Part shown: piece by piece, positions 1 through 10,655 of the stretch
Position numbering within the stretch: position 1 is the first letter of the stretch
Layout: the number at the start of each line of letters is the position of its first letter
NCBI GenBank assembly: GCA_018806985.1
Contig: JADANN010000202.1
Location: 372,001-436,000 of the forward strand
Source: Angiostrongylus vasorum
Taxonomy: Eukaryota; Nematoda; Chromadorea; Rhabditida; Metastrongylidae
Reading direction: 5' to 3'
DNA: 64,000 bases
Made by a program: the position numbers and the translations under genes
Notes under the pieces: generated by a model
Told to the model about the DNA's origin: nothing
Databases searched by the model: none
The model's input: the letters and a program-made list of their open reading frames with translations, nothing else

Positions 1-1555
1 GCTCCCGTTTAACCTTCCATATCAACATATAGCAATGATCTTTGTAGCACTAGTGAATTGAATAGTTACGTTTTTTATGAACGATCTGTAGCTGAACAAC
101 GCTGAGACCAACGCTTTGACATTATGGAGGATTTTCGTGTAATGATAAACTTCTTAAACATATTCACTTCCATTTTTCAGGATTGTCCACTTTGTAGTTT
201 CTTCTCAATTCACAATGTAAATAAGAGCATAGAAGTTCGATGAACGTAAATTTTTGTAGCCTACAGACTCCAAACGCCATCATCATAATCACAATTTTTT
301 TCGTAAGGAGGTTTACTTCTTAATCAGAAACACGAAGGGAATGTTAAAAAACATTCGCAATGTGGACTGACAAGGGGATAGTTTCATACTCATCAAATTC
401 GAATTTTAAAGGATGATTTGCCATTGTATGCTTTCAGTATTCCTCTTGAGCCACAGATTACTGGAAAGTGGTGGTATGATCGAATGAAACTGAGCGATAG
501 AGGATTGAGAATTTAGTGAACCACCTCTCCACATATCGCATAGCTTTCTCAAATGAAATACCTTTGCATAAGCTGTTTTTCATTCATATATAAAAAGAAA
601 CCATCGCTAGATGTTGTCTTCAAGTTTGTGAATTGCAGTCGCTTGAAGGAAATCTTTCCTATTCAAACAGATAGCAAGTTGTCAACATGTCTTCCTAACA
701 CTGCCACTTCACTTGGACGCAGGACTAAACTGGTTCATTGTCTTGTCACAGTCAACTCAGATTTTTCCACTGTTAACAAAAGTATGAAAATCTGACTAAA
801 CATGGAATAGAACTAGCGCCACAGGAAACAATGATGAGATAAGATGTTGCTTCACGAAAACAGTGTTGAGATGCTGAGCACACACACCAGATTTTTTTAT
901 TCGCAGTAGGAGCAGTTTTATTAGGAAGATGTTACTTGGATGTTTCGTGATACGCATTATAAAATGTAACATCTGCACTTAGTACGCTTTTTTTGAAACT
1001 CACCTAACTTCAAAATGATTTTCTTTCTTTGCTCATTTTCACAACCTCAGTCCCAGCCATGGTCCTTTTCATGAATCACCCTCCATTTCCCGTAGTACTT
1101 CCAGTCTCGTATTTATTTCATTTTCAACTTTATCATCAGATCTAAGACCATTCATTTTATGAGGAAGTTTTGTCAGGCTATCTTTCTTTACTTTTATGGA
1201 TACTAGCTCCTTAAAATTAGTTTAAGAACCCCAATGCATCTGGCCATTGCCTCGTTTTTCCTTTTGGTTATTGATGGTGGAGGTGGTGTGTTTCGCTTGC
1301 GAGGTGTCGTCTGCCAGTTTCACTCGGTGATTCATATAGATCGTTTCCAGCTGCGAATACAGCTGGCAGACGTGAGCCACAAACAAGACCGTAGATCTTG
1401 CATATGTTCGCTCCAGAGCACACTTCTCTCTATCGTCATGCGGTCCGCTCCGCTCTTTTTTTTTGGTTCATAAGTCGTCGTACACTATTTTCATCTCATG
1501 ACTTACAATTCTAATTCCCACTGGATTTCATAGAAGGCAGCCTGTTATGTAAATG
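1..1555. other. no recognisable gene or repeat
   Basis: AT-rich sequence with only short frames lacking any recognisable domain. I see no convincing exon with paired splice signals and no member of the repeat families found elsewhere. Confidence 0.4.
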
Positions 1556-1838
1556 ATAAAGAAGGGATAAAGCTCTCTGCGATGGTCAAATTCTGAGGAA
1601 TGCGCCATGCATTCGACATCATTAAGCATCGTTTGGAGCTGATTGAATGCATATCTGGCCTAAGCTATAACTCTAGATGGAATACAAATGTAACGAGTCA
1701 ATGATGCTATCCTCGAAGACAAGTGTGATACCAATTTGCAGACTCCGTAGGGATGGAAGACTTAGTGAGCATGGGGGCGCGGAAATCGATCTCATGTGGT
1801 TTTCCGGGCGCTTGTAACCACTGCGCCACACGCGCCCT
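1556..1838 (-). repeat. SINE family B copy, minus strand
   Basis: On the minus strand it begins with GGCGCGTGTGGCGCAGTGG (pol III A-box like). It continues through GAGATCGATTTCC (B-box like), the central TCCATCCCTACGGAGTCTGC domain, and a tail ending in GAGAGCTTTATCCCTTC. The order matches the copies at 19772, 27048, 50460 and 60148. Confidence 0.75.
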
Positions 1839-1839
1839 T

Positions 1840-4078
1840 CCTGCTGTGTATTAGAAGATGTGTTCTCCTCTATGGTCTTTGTAAGTGCTGTTCAAAATTA
1901 TTGAAATTGCTGAGACAGCACAGCTGAGTCATCTGCTCAAACTAGAGTCTTGAAAAGCCTTTTGAGTTAGACTGATAAACGCTGAATTTTGTACACCTCG
2001 GTTTTAAGAATCTCAAATATGGTCGCTGCTGTTCTTCTTCTTTTGTCCAGTACTCCTTTGTCCTATCTGTTCATTGAAACTTCGAGGTACACATGCGATA
2101 AGTTGTAAGAAAGCAAAACTCGTCTATCTTGATTTGCTCTCTATAGTACTGTTTGATATCCATTTTAATTTGGCGCTGGATAACTGTGACAATATGCTGC
2201 AGACTGTCAAATTTCTTCTTTCAAAAGGATAGTAGTAAAACCATAGCGATGAGTTCATATGTAGGATGGATCCACTTCTCTGGTCACAGAACTATTAGAA
2301 ATAGCTTATGTCTCTACATGTTCAAAAGATTGTTAGTTTCCTTGGAGCTGTAAGGCAAGAAATAGCACAATCTTTTACGACTGTAGATAGTTTTGATATG
2401 ATTCTTAAAGCAAAAATGTTTGTCCAGTTCTTTTCTTCTTCGGCTACTCTGATGCATGCCAATTTGGACAGTATTCGTGTGGATCTGGTAGAGTACTTTC
2501 AACAAGCAAATCTTGCAATATACAAGATTTCTTTCATTTCCACTCACTGATAGTGACCATTTACGGCATCCCCAACTGTTTAGGAAGCCTCTTTTAAGAA
2601 GGCATTTTATTGCACGGTTTTTAAGAATTGTTTGAGATTTGTGCCTAGTAAAGTGAAAGGAAGCCGGTCACACTGTTGTTTGGCAATAAGGAGTACTCTA
2701 GCTCATGGTTATCGCCACATGTTATAATCTCCAGGTGGACCTTTAGGGAGTGTATTTTGACATCGACGGCGATGGCTGAGTGGAACTTTTTCTTCTCTAA
2801 CGACAGCTAATGAATAGGTTTGATTGCTTCCGACAACCTCCTTTGTCATAAGAAAGTTTCTTTCTTTTCCGTAGGCTCTGACGGAAGTTCTTTTTTGCCT
2901 CATAAATAAATCAAATGTTGTTTGGACATGAAGGAGATCGGACCCATGTGCTGAACCATGCTGTGGTTAAGAATTCGTCATCTTCTGTATGGCGAAATGA
3001 CCGTTCTTCGCGTTGTAGGTGTCATAGGCGTTTTGTATAAGCTCCTTTTTTTCTAAAGAAGATAATCTTCATAGAAAATGTATTCTGAGCGTGGAACACC
3101 AGAAAACGCTTCCCAATCCTGTTTAGATTGCCCACTTCAAATTTTTCGATGTTGTATTCAACTTTAGTTGCCTTGCTTATTTTGACGTCATCTTTTCCAA
3201 CAACAAATTGAAAAGCCTTTTGCCTGACCGATTCTTTTTATTGCAGTAGAATTTCACAGAGACCGCAATTATACATATTTAGATATGCTTTTTTCATCAA
3301 ATACAGTGCAAAAAGCTCTCGAGGAGTGCTGCCGACTGTGAACCATTAGATCTGACTTTACCAAAGTCTGAGTTGGTGTTTTTATTTTTTTTTCGAACAT
3401 TTTTTAAAAGGTGAAAAAATAGTCAGGCCTTAAATGAAAAAACAGGAAGGAAGCTTCTAAAACGGTATCCAATGCTTTGCCAAAAAAACTGAAGTTTTTA
3501 CTTATTAATATTATTCCGTCGAAGCTTCTGTTCGTCAAGATCGCTCTATCCTAAAAGTTTCCTCCAGTAATCCATCTTATCATGTGGATTTCGATCCATT
3601 TAGGCGCAAAACTGAATCCACTGTCTCTTTCATTTGTGAATTGACTTCCTACTTTTATATAGAAGCGAAAATCTTAAAAACTGACTATCACTAATCCTCG
3701 GTAACAACAGTCAATGATTTTCTGCAAAGTGAGGTGATACATGATGATGGTTGGTACAAAAAACATTTACGTTTCGATGTCCTCGCCTTTCCCAAAGCCG
3801 GAGTGATCCGAGGTTTGGTCCACAGCTGGCTGTTCTCGCTATCTGGCTGCTAGTTATCACATCGACGCGAGTCCAATGGAGAATGCAACTCTCGAATGAA
3901 GAAGTTCACTCTGTGGCGTCCCTTTAGAAGCGAACGTTGACAAATACGTTCATGACTGCGCTCCCGAGTACAAGGATTGCACGCTACACGACTGAAAATC
4001 TGCAACAAATGAATGGGAAAAACAGAGTAGGCGATTCAAAGTCGCCTTCAACACTAAAACAATGCTTCTGTTTTAGTA
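1840..4078. other. no recognisable gene
   Basis: Overlapping short frames occur on both strands near 2300-2550, but none has a recognisable domain or splice context. No known repeat family member was seen. Confidence 0.35.
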
Positions 4079-4079
4079 G

Positions 4080-4455
4080 AAGAGGTGGATAGAAGAGTGG
4101 TAGTGATGTCCGTTATCACGAGCATGGTAGTTGTTCGATTCCGCTCAGGGCCAACCAAACCTCTCATCCCTCCGGGGTCGGGAAATTGGTACCGGACTTG
4201 TCTGGGAAAAAATCACACCCTGCAATCCAATAGGGAACGCTCCAGCCCGGCTATCTCAAGGCTCCAGGGAAAACTGCTCGACCAGCATTCTACGACATTC
4301 AAGATGAAATGAAAATCCTCAAGCAGCAACCGAAGCCACACGTAAGAACATGGAAGAGCTTCGTGGACGATGTATCCGAGGAAACGAATTGGATGTGAGA
4401 AGTGCTGGGATCCGCACGGTAGACGTGAAGACGGATCAAATAAAATAAAATAAAT
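4080..4455 (+). repeat. SINE family C copy, near full length
   Basis: The tRNA-like head contains GTTGTTCGATTCC, a near-canonical pol III B box. A central domain CATCCCTCCGGGGTCGGGAA is followed by TGGTACCGGACTTGTC. The body reads TCCTCAAGCAGCAACCGAAG, and the 3' module GTGCTGGGATCCGCACGGTA is followed by an AAATAAAATAAAATAAA tail. This is the clearest reference copy of the family in the window. Confidence 0.8.
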
Positions 4456-5469
4456 CTGTTTTGGGAGAGTACTGCAAGCTTATGGTAGAATTCTCCAATA
4501 CGTATAGGAATGCACTAATAATGCTTAGGATTTTAAACTCACAAGGGACATCTGCGTTGACGGACAGTCCAAAAACTCAGACTCATAAGCCAATCAGGAG
4601 CTGCACGATGAATTAACAAAAAAACAGTTTGCGTTCGACGTTACGAAACTCTTTAAAAAAAATCACTTCCAGAGCAGTATAACACTCGCAATGGGAAACC
4701 TATCCATATGTCCAGCCAAGACCACCCTGTTTCACTACTAAGACCCTGTATTCCGGTGTCCGAAGAAAGTAATCATCGAGTGTGAAACGTCAGTGGAAAA
4801 AGGTAATCCATGACTCCCACTCCATTTTACGTGACATGTCCACCTGTCTTTATACTATCGCTGTCACACATGGCTCTACCCGACAAATTCCACGTTTTAT
4901 CTTGACGCTCAATATTCATTTAATACACTAACAATCCGAACAAGTTGGTTCTCTTCAAACGACCTTCTTTTTCTTTCCACATACTACCTGCTGAAATTGC
5001 TTCTCTAACTAGATTAGAACTAGCCATTGACAAGTATCACTCAGCCCACCCATTGCACTCAATCTGAATGCTCTTTATTTAAGTAAATGCTTACCTTCTT
5101 TAGAAGTGGCATAACGCTGCAAGAGGGGTTGGGTCGATAGCAGGCATGGTTTTTCCAGAAACTGATCAGTGCGACAGACCATGATCAGACAGTTAAGAAT
5201 CCGAATTTGTATATTGGGTGTTTGAAACGTTACGAAACCTCGCTTAAGCTTGCTTATCAGAATATGATCCATTTAAGAATGAAATGCTCAGAGGATCATT
5301 AGAAAATTGCTGCTCACCTGTTCGGAGCACAAAAGCCATCCATGAGCTTCGATTACCAAATTTCACAATTCTGCTACAACACCATTGTTGACGTAAATAG
5401 ACCATCCGATGGATTATTACCATGTCGCTTAAATTAAACATGAACCATTAAGTAGAAGCGAAGGAAAAC
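4456..5469. other. no firm feature
   Basis: Around 4620-4810 the plus strand reads FDVTKLF...LAMGN, faintly like reverse-transcriptase text, but it is broken and unsupported on either side. A GTGAGC splice-donor-like site follows a short open minus-strand stretch near 5310-5440. Neither is enough to call a gene. Confidence 0.25.
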
Positions 5470-5660
5470 ACCCGGTTGCGCGCCTTCCTCTTCGACTCCA
5501 CGACTCTTCCTCAGATGTTGAGATTTTGCGTTAGCGGAATGAAAGCGTGGAATCGAAATGCTATCGATAACATGTTACTCGAGATGTCGCACATAACGGA
5601 AGGAAGAGATACATATAGAGAGAGAGAGCAGCGGCCTCCTATTAAATGGCCTACGCCGAC
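5470..5660 (+). mobile_element. degenerate RTE-type 3' ORF fragment
   Basis: The translated text reads RAFLFDSTTLPQM and later EQRPPIKWPT. These resemble the RAHLFDSTVLP and GRPPTRW blocks found near the C-terminus of nematode RTE-type polyproteins; versions of both occur elsewhere in the window (ALCAHFFDSRALPA at about 43180 and PGRPPTRWADVF near 44540, minus). The middle of the protein is deleted, so this is a dead fragment. Confidence 0.4.
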
Positions 5661-6389
5661 CATCATGTATCATCGTGGTGCTTCTGTATACGTCAAATGT
5701 AATATATTTGGCTTATCGAGTAAATGTGACGAGCTTACTCAATAACCTCAAGCCATGATATGAGCTCTTAGCCGATCCACGTTTTGATAAGCGAACAGCA
5801 AAAGCCGTGCCAAGTTAGTAGCCAACCTTGTCAACAAATATGCTTGACGACAAAATATGTTTCCCTTACACAGATCTGTCATATGACAAGGGTTAGCAAA
5901 TGATTCATTAGTGTTTGCCCTTTTCACTTGACAATGAACATATTAAGAAGTGGTGTAAGTTAAACACTCTCATTCATTGTAGCTGCGTACTAGTTCAAAC
6001 ACTTTGACGGTCATCTAAAGATAATGTGGATTACAGCATGATGTCAGAGGAGCTGGTATTTTGCGGCTGTAACAAGTTTTGTCATTGAAAAGGTTGTTCT
6101 TTGTTTTAATAAGCTCGTATACAATAAAAAGAGTGGTTTGCAGGAAATCTGGAACAATCGCCAAAAAATTCAAAGTATCCAATAGTGCAGTGTAGTTTCG
6201 GCAGTCAAATACTGTTGAAACTACTTCAACAGCAAATCCTATTGTCGGCGTTGACGAATCATGAACCAAAGCACGACCTTATTGAGCATCAACACCAAAA
6301 AGCACAGAAAAAAACAGAACGAGTAGAAAAGAAACAGCAGAACATCTGCGTTGCGCGAAGGTGAGCCTGAAAACAAAACGAGATTAAAC

Positions 6390-6560
6390 ATGATTCTTTC
6401 ATCGTGTCCTAAAGGGCAGTTCATCCACAAGTTGTTTAGGTCAGAGGCGAATGCTAGAGAAAGGAATCGAGTCCAGCATCTGGCCGATATGTTCGAACGA
6501 CTAAAATCCGTCTTGCCGATTGAGTACGATGTGAAAATATCAAAGCTGGCAACACTAAGG
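6390..6560 (+). CDS. basic helix-loop-helix transcription factor, 5' exon
   Basis: The open frame from ATG 6390 (context TAAACATG) to a putative phase-0 splice donor AGG|GTATCG after 6560 encodes 57 residues. The basic region and helix 1 are clear: SEANARERNRVQHLADMFER, then LKSVLP, a short loop IEYDV, and the start of helix 2, KISKLATLR. The alanine-asparagine-ARER-RV basic region and K-S-K-TLR helix-2 start are hallmarks of E-box-binding bHLH proteins, expected to act in the nucleus as heterodimers with an E-protein. The frame runs open upstream only to a TAG at 6324, so a short N-terminus starting here is plausible. The rest of helix 2 must lie in another exon. A 25-nt candidate (6609-6633, flanked by AACAG and GTAAGT) gives a helix two residues too short, so I do not join it. 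The family within bHLH is not resolved. Confidence 0.65.
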
Positions 6561-6779
6561 GTATCGTTTGAATTCTCTATCAAAAAAAGAAATGACAAAA
6601 TGTAACAGCTCAAACAAATCCAATGTCTTGCAGGTAAGTGGTACTTTTTATTTCACGGGAAGTTAGCAGTCACTAAACCTAGATTGCAGCGAAAAACTCT
6701 GTCATTATCTTTGATTGGTAAACAGCAATTTTTTTTAAGCGATCTGTCTTCATATCGACTGTCCTGATCCAAGGTCTTC

Positions 6780-7105
6780 TTGCACTCGATTTGTTTCCTC
6801 CCATCCATTACCCACGAAGGTGTTCCAACTTTTTATTTGCGTATGGCGTCTGTTGGTTGAGGATTGTCGTTTTCCTTATAAATGTGGTTGAGTTCCGATC
6901 GAGTCCATTCTCTCTGGGGTCTTACGATAGCCGGGTTAGAGCATCTCCACTTAGATTTCAGCGCGTGAATAATTCCCGATAACTCTGATTTCGATTTCCC
7001 TATCGCAGATGGATGAGAAGTTTGGTGTGCTCGGTACGGAGTCGAACAATCACCGTAGTCGGAATGAACAGCTTTGCTACCACTGCTCTATCCATCCTCT
7101 CTCAA
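6780..7105 (-). repeat. SINE family C copy, minus strand
   Basis: On the minus strand the head contains a GTTCGACTCCG B-box-like site. Near the other end lies the body segment CTCAACCAACAGACGCCATA, the degenerate counterpart of the family's CTCAAGCAGCAGCCGA block. Confidence 0.55.
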
Positions 7106-7522
7106 TAGTCAACAGTGACAAATTTCCACCAAGGCAATTTTTGTTACTAATTCTTTTCATTAATTGCGGCCTAAGAACGTGAAAGAGTTATAGAAGAGAC
7201 ATTGTTCTATCGCTCTGGAAGCATCCTTAGTAGGCATGCTGACATTTTCTATACTTTGCTATGGTCCAGCATACAACCAAATTACTGCCATCATTTCGAA
7301 CTGCTCAGAAGCCTATATTTAGTCTACTTCGGCATTTTTTATATAGACTTATTCCTTATGATAACTAAGGTTCACCAAAATAAACCATTGCCAATAATAT
7401 GCATGGGGTACAATGCACACACAACACTATGGCCGCCCACGCATACGTTGCACCAAAATAATCTCGCCTTAACGTGTTAAGAAGTTATATCTTAAGTCTT
7501 AATCCTTAGCGGTGCTATGATG
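7106..7522. other. short stretch with one weakly conserved frame
   Basis: Plus-strand frame 7202-7480 contains LWSSIQPNYCHHFELLRSLY, which resembles part of a frame at 24684-24905 (LWSVMQIHCCEHLEVFCSLF). I do not recognise the product. It may be an old repeat with coding ancestry rather than a gene. Confidence 0.25.
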
Positions 7523-7665
7523 CTAAAGAGTTCCCAGGATCGACTTCCTATTAACCTCGGCACTGGAATATGAAAGCGTCGTTTTCTTGTTCAGCAATCG
7601 CGAGGTTGTTAAACAGCATACATTTACTTCCATAGAAAAAACACAATACAATACAACAGTAGCTG

Positions 7666-7715
7666 ACGTTTCGGCAGTATCGCCTTCTTCAGAGCCTGGA
7701 AGGGTATACTGACAT
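7666..7715 (-). ncRNA. hammerhead-ribozyme-like motif, left PLE arm
   Basis: Mirror copy of the plus-strand motif at 10456-10505 with the same core: GUC cleavage-site position, CUGAAGA, a GGC/GCC stem II and GAAAC. See that entry for the pairing. Confidence 0.5.
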
Positions 7716-7895
7716 ACAATTTACTAGGCCAAACGCTTCAATGACACTTACAAAAAGACGAAAAAACTCTATGGTAATTACATGGTCAACAGCTTCTCGA
7801 AAAAAACTCACCGCTTTTTTTTACGTGCCTTCCCATGAGGAAGATTAGAACAGCTGATTATGGTCGCATAAGGTTGATGACTGCACCATCCCACA

Positions 7896-8585
7896 TCAGA
7901 AATTGATGCGAACATACGGGGTCAGATCGCGTATGACCTCTGGGCATTCATCCCTGCTATTCATTGTAGGGTTTTTGGCATTTATCCAAAAAGCCTCAAG
8001 AAGTTTTCGCGCTGGTGTTCTAGTCTCCTGCGCAAGGATATTGACTTTTACTTCAAAATCGTCCCCGCTGTGCTTTTGTATCCTATGCGTGCCTAGTGGG
8101 GTACTTTGTCTTAGTTTTCGTTTGCCATCTAGGTGTTCTTTTATACGGATACACAAAGGCCTGCCCGTTTCGCCAATATATTCATCTCCGCAATTATTAC
8201 ACGAGATCAGGTATATCGTACCTGAACTCATGCAATCACCGTCCCTGCCGTAAGGGCAGATTACGCAATTTGTTGTTTCGCATAGACGGTCATACAGGCG
8301 GTTACGAACTAACTGACGACGTAGAGTAGCCGGTGGTATTTCAACTATCGCTACCGATTCCTCTAGACCTGCCCTTCTTAAGCATCGTTTAATCGCTACG
8401 CTTACTTCATCGCTAATAAAGGGCGGCATAAACGGGACTTTCTTTTTTTGGCCAAGTGTTTCGATTGGGCGCGTCGCTCTCCTTCTAAACTTATCTCGTG
8501 GGGTTACTATTTCGTAGCCATTGGAGATGGCTATTTGCCAAAGCCAAGTCGCGCGATTCTTCCCTTTAGTTCCCCGGTTGTGCAC
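7896..8585 (-). CDS. PLE GIY-YIG endonuclease domain (longest intact frame)
   Basis: This 229-codon frame encodes the C-terminal endonuclease of a Penelope-like element. The GIY-YIG core is visible as GTIYLISCNNCGDEYIGETG at about residues 122-141. It is preceded by a cysteine pair motif CETTNCVICPYGRDGDC and followed by RIKEHL and a downstream FWINAKNPTMNSR, which matches the usual layout of this nuclease (metal-dependent nicking at the target site during retrotransposition). The RT that should precede it is in a different frame because of one extra G near 8567, so the fused RT-EN protein is broken here. A frameshifted duplicate lies at 9713-10276 on the plus strand. The start of the ORF as stated is a frame boundary, not a natural initiation codon. 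Confidence 0.8.
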   Translation of the reverse strand: MHNRGTKGKNRATWLWQIAISNGYEIVTPRDKFRRRATRPIETLGQKKKVPFMPPFISDEVSVAIKRCLRRAGLEESVAIVEIPPATLRRQLVRNRLYDRLCETTNCVICPYGRDGDCMSSGTIYLISCNNCGDEYIGETGRPLCIRIKEHLDGKRKLRQSTPLGTHRIQKHSGDDFEVKVNILAQETRTPARKLLEAFWINAKNPTMNSRDECPEVIRDLTPYVRINF

Positions 8586-8827
8586 ACAGAGGTGGCTGTT
8601 CGAAACATGTTTCTCACAAGCGCCCTCTTTGTGTGTGAAGGGTGGGAAGAAAGGAAGTGAACGAGGATGTTCTTGTTACTTGGCTTTCGGTACCACTTTG
8701 TCAGGTAACCGCTACTTGATAGGCTTATCTGGACGTTTAAAAACGGAAGCCAGTCTTTTCTCGGTTTCTCCCGGGTGAACTTAATGTACTCAGACTGCTC
8801 GTTCAATAATTCAAAGCATTTGTCCAT
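8531..8827 (-). pseudogene. PLE reverse transcriptase C-terminal part, left arm
   Basis: The frame encodes the last part of the RT domain: FTREKPRKDWLPFLNVQISL and the thumb-like KWYRKPSNKNILVHFLSSHP. It is identical or nearly so to the right-arm copy within 9202-9756. It ends in a frameshift before the endonuclease and is truncated upstream where the arm ends, so the catalytic YVDD box is only partly retained on this arm (near 8862-8885). Confidence 0.7.
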
Positions 8828-8924
8828 CTCCTCCTGCGTAGAGAAGATGACAAAACAATCATCTACATATCTGCAGTAGAGTAGTGGCCGGAGATCGAGA
8901 GCAGGGGGCCGGAGGGACCATATT

Positions 8925-9756
8925 CCAGCTCACCTCACAAACACCCAAATGTTCCTAGAACGTCTACGTAACGCGTCTCCTAATAACGCGTACGTGATGG
9001 AGTCCTTCGACGTTACTGCGTTGTACACCAACGTATCGAATGACTCCGCAATGCAAGCCATCTTCGAACTTCTTGTTAAACATGAAGGAAGAATAAATAT
9101 GCATGGCTTGTCCATTCAGCAGCTAATGGCTCTCCTAAAGGAGTGCCTAAACTGCTCGATTTTCAGATGGTCTGGGAAGTATTTCGCGCAAATAAGGGGG
9201 GTTGGCTATGGGACAGCGACTGGCACCAAGCCTTGCCATTGTATTCATGTCTAAGATAGAAGCCCCTGCTCTCGATCTCCGGCCACTACTCTACTGCAGA
9301 TATGTAGATGATTGTTTTGTCATCTTCTCTACGCAGGAGGAGATGGACAAATGCTTTGAATTATTGAACGAGCAGTCTGAGTACATTAAGTTCACCCGGG
9401 AGAAACCGAGAAAAGACTGGCTTCCGTTTTTAAACGTCCAGATAAGCCTATCAAGTAGCGGTTACCTGACAAAGTGGTACCGAAAGCCAAGTAACAAGAA
9501 CATCCTCGTTCACTTCCTTTCTTCCCACCCTTCACACACAAAGAGGGCGCTTGTGAGAAACATGTTTCGAACAGCCACCTCTGTGTGCACAACCGGGGAA
9601 CTAAAGGAAGAATCGCGCGACTTGGCTCGGCAAATAGCCATCTCCAATGGCTACGAAATAGTAACCCCACGAGATAAGTTTAGAAGGAGAGCGACGCGCC
9701 CAATCGAAACACTTGGCCAAAAAAAAGAAAGTCCCGTTTATGCTGCCCTTTATTAG
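8925..9756 (+). pseudogene. PLE reverse transcriptase, right copy
   Basis: Penelope-type RT in two overlapping frames. The first (about 8925-9250) holds motif A as SFDVTALYTNV and ECLNCSIF...YFAQIRG. A frameshift near 9205 leads to the second (to 9756), with GQRLAPSLAIVFMSKIE, the catalytic YVDD box (YVDDCFVIFST) and FLNVQISL. The 5' part of the element (N-terminal RT and leader) is missing: sequence upstream of about 8920 belongs to the inverted arm. It is fused downstream to the endonuclease through a frameshift at an A-run near 9720. Confidence 0.75.
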
Positions 9757-10276
9757 CGATGAAGTAAGCGTAGCGATTAAACGATGCTTAAGAAGGGCAG
9801 GTCTAGAGGAATCGGTAGCGATAGTTGAAATACCACCGGCTACTCTACGTCGTCAGTTAGTTCGTAACCGCCTGTATGACCGTCTATGCGAAACAACAAA
9901 TTGCGTAATCTGCCCTTACGGCAGGGACGGTGATTGCATGAGTTCAGGTACGATATACCTGATCTCGTGTAATAATTGCGGAGATGAATATATTGGCGAA
10001 ACGGGCAGGCCTTTGTGTATCCGTATAAAAAGAACACCTAGATGGCAAACGAAAACTAAGACAAAGTACCCCACTAGGCACGCATAGGATACAAAAGCAC
10101 AGCGGGGACGATTTTGAAGTAAAAGTCAATATCCTTGCGCAGGAGACTAGAACACCAGCGCGAAAACTTCTTGAGGCTTTTTGGATAAATGCCAAAAAAC
10201 CCTACAATGAATAGCAGGGATGAATGCCCAGAGGTCATACGCGACCTGACCCCGTATGTTCGCATCAATTTCTGAT
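9713..10276 (+). pseudogene. PLE GIY-YIG endonuclease, right copy, frameshifted
   Basis: Same endonuclease as the minus-strand frame 7896-8585, again with TIYLISCNNCGDEYIGETG. It is broken by single extra A bases in A-runs near 9721, 10027 and 10195 relative to the left arm. The last part (RTPARKLLEAFWI) and the terminal VRINF are in other frames. This copy cannot make the intact protein as assembled. Confidence 0.75.
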
Positions 10277-10455
10277 GTGGGATGGTGCAGTCATCAACCT
10301 TATGCGACCATAATCAGCTGTTCTAATCTTCCTCATGGGAAGGCACGTAAAAAAAAGCGGTGAGTTTTTTTCGAGAAGCTGTTGACCATGTAATTACCAT
10401 AGAGTTTTTTCGTCTTTTTGTAAGTGTCATTGAAGCGTTTGGCCTAGTAAATTGT

Positions 10456-10505
10456 ATGTCAGTATACCCTTCCAGGCTCTGAAGAAGGCGATACTGCCGA
10501 AACGT
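10456..10505 (+). ncRNA. hammerhead-ribozyme-like motif, right PLE arm
   Basis: The 50-nt segment can be drawn as a type I hammerhead. ATG-U preceding C10460 pairs with ACGU (10502-10505) as a 4-bp stem III. GUC is the cleavage triplet. A short stem I opens with AGU/GCU, then comes the core CUGAAGA at 10479-10485, stem II GGC-GATACT-GCC, and GAAA at 10499-10502. One unpaired A precedes stem II. PLEs as a class are known to carry hammerheads in their pseudo-LTRs. Activity is not shown. Confidence 0.55.
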
Positions 10506-10655
10506 CAGCTACTGTTGTATTGTACTGTGTTTTTGTATGGAAGTAAATGTATGCTGTTTAACAACCTCGCGATTGCTGAACAAGAAAACGACGCTTTCAT
10601 ATTCCAATGCCGAGGTTAATAGAAAGTCGATCCTGGGAGCTAAAGAGTTCCTTTT

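Larger units (their letters stand above)
7523..10655. mobile_element. Penelope-like element, head-to-head inverted pair
   Basis: Left arm (about 7523-8908, minus) and right arm (about 9263-10655, plus) are inverted copies of the 3' half of one PLE. They cover the end of the RT, the GIY-YIG endonuclease, the 3' UTR with a hammerhead-like motif, and a terminal ATGCCGAGGTTAATAGAAAG block. The spacer 8909-9262 carries additional upstream RT sequence belonging to the right copy only. Arms differ by a handful of substitutions and single-base indels, so the duplication is recent or the arms have been homogenised. Both 3' ends point outward. Neither arm encodes a complete PLE protein. Confidence 0.85.

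Noticed and set aside
6609..6633. 25-base mini-exon continuing the bHLH helix 2 (LKQIQCLA)
   Set aside because: Splice sites look acceptable, but the joined helix would be about two residues too short for the conserved hydrophobic spacing.
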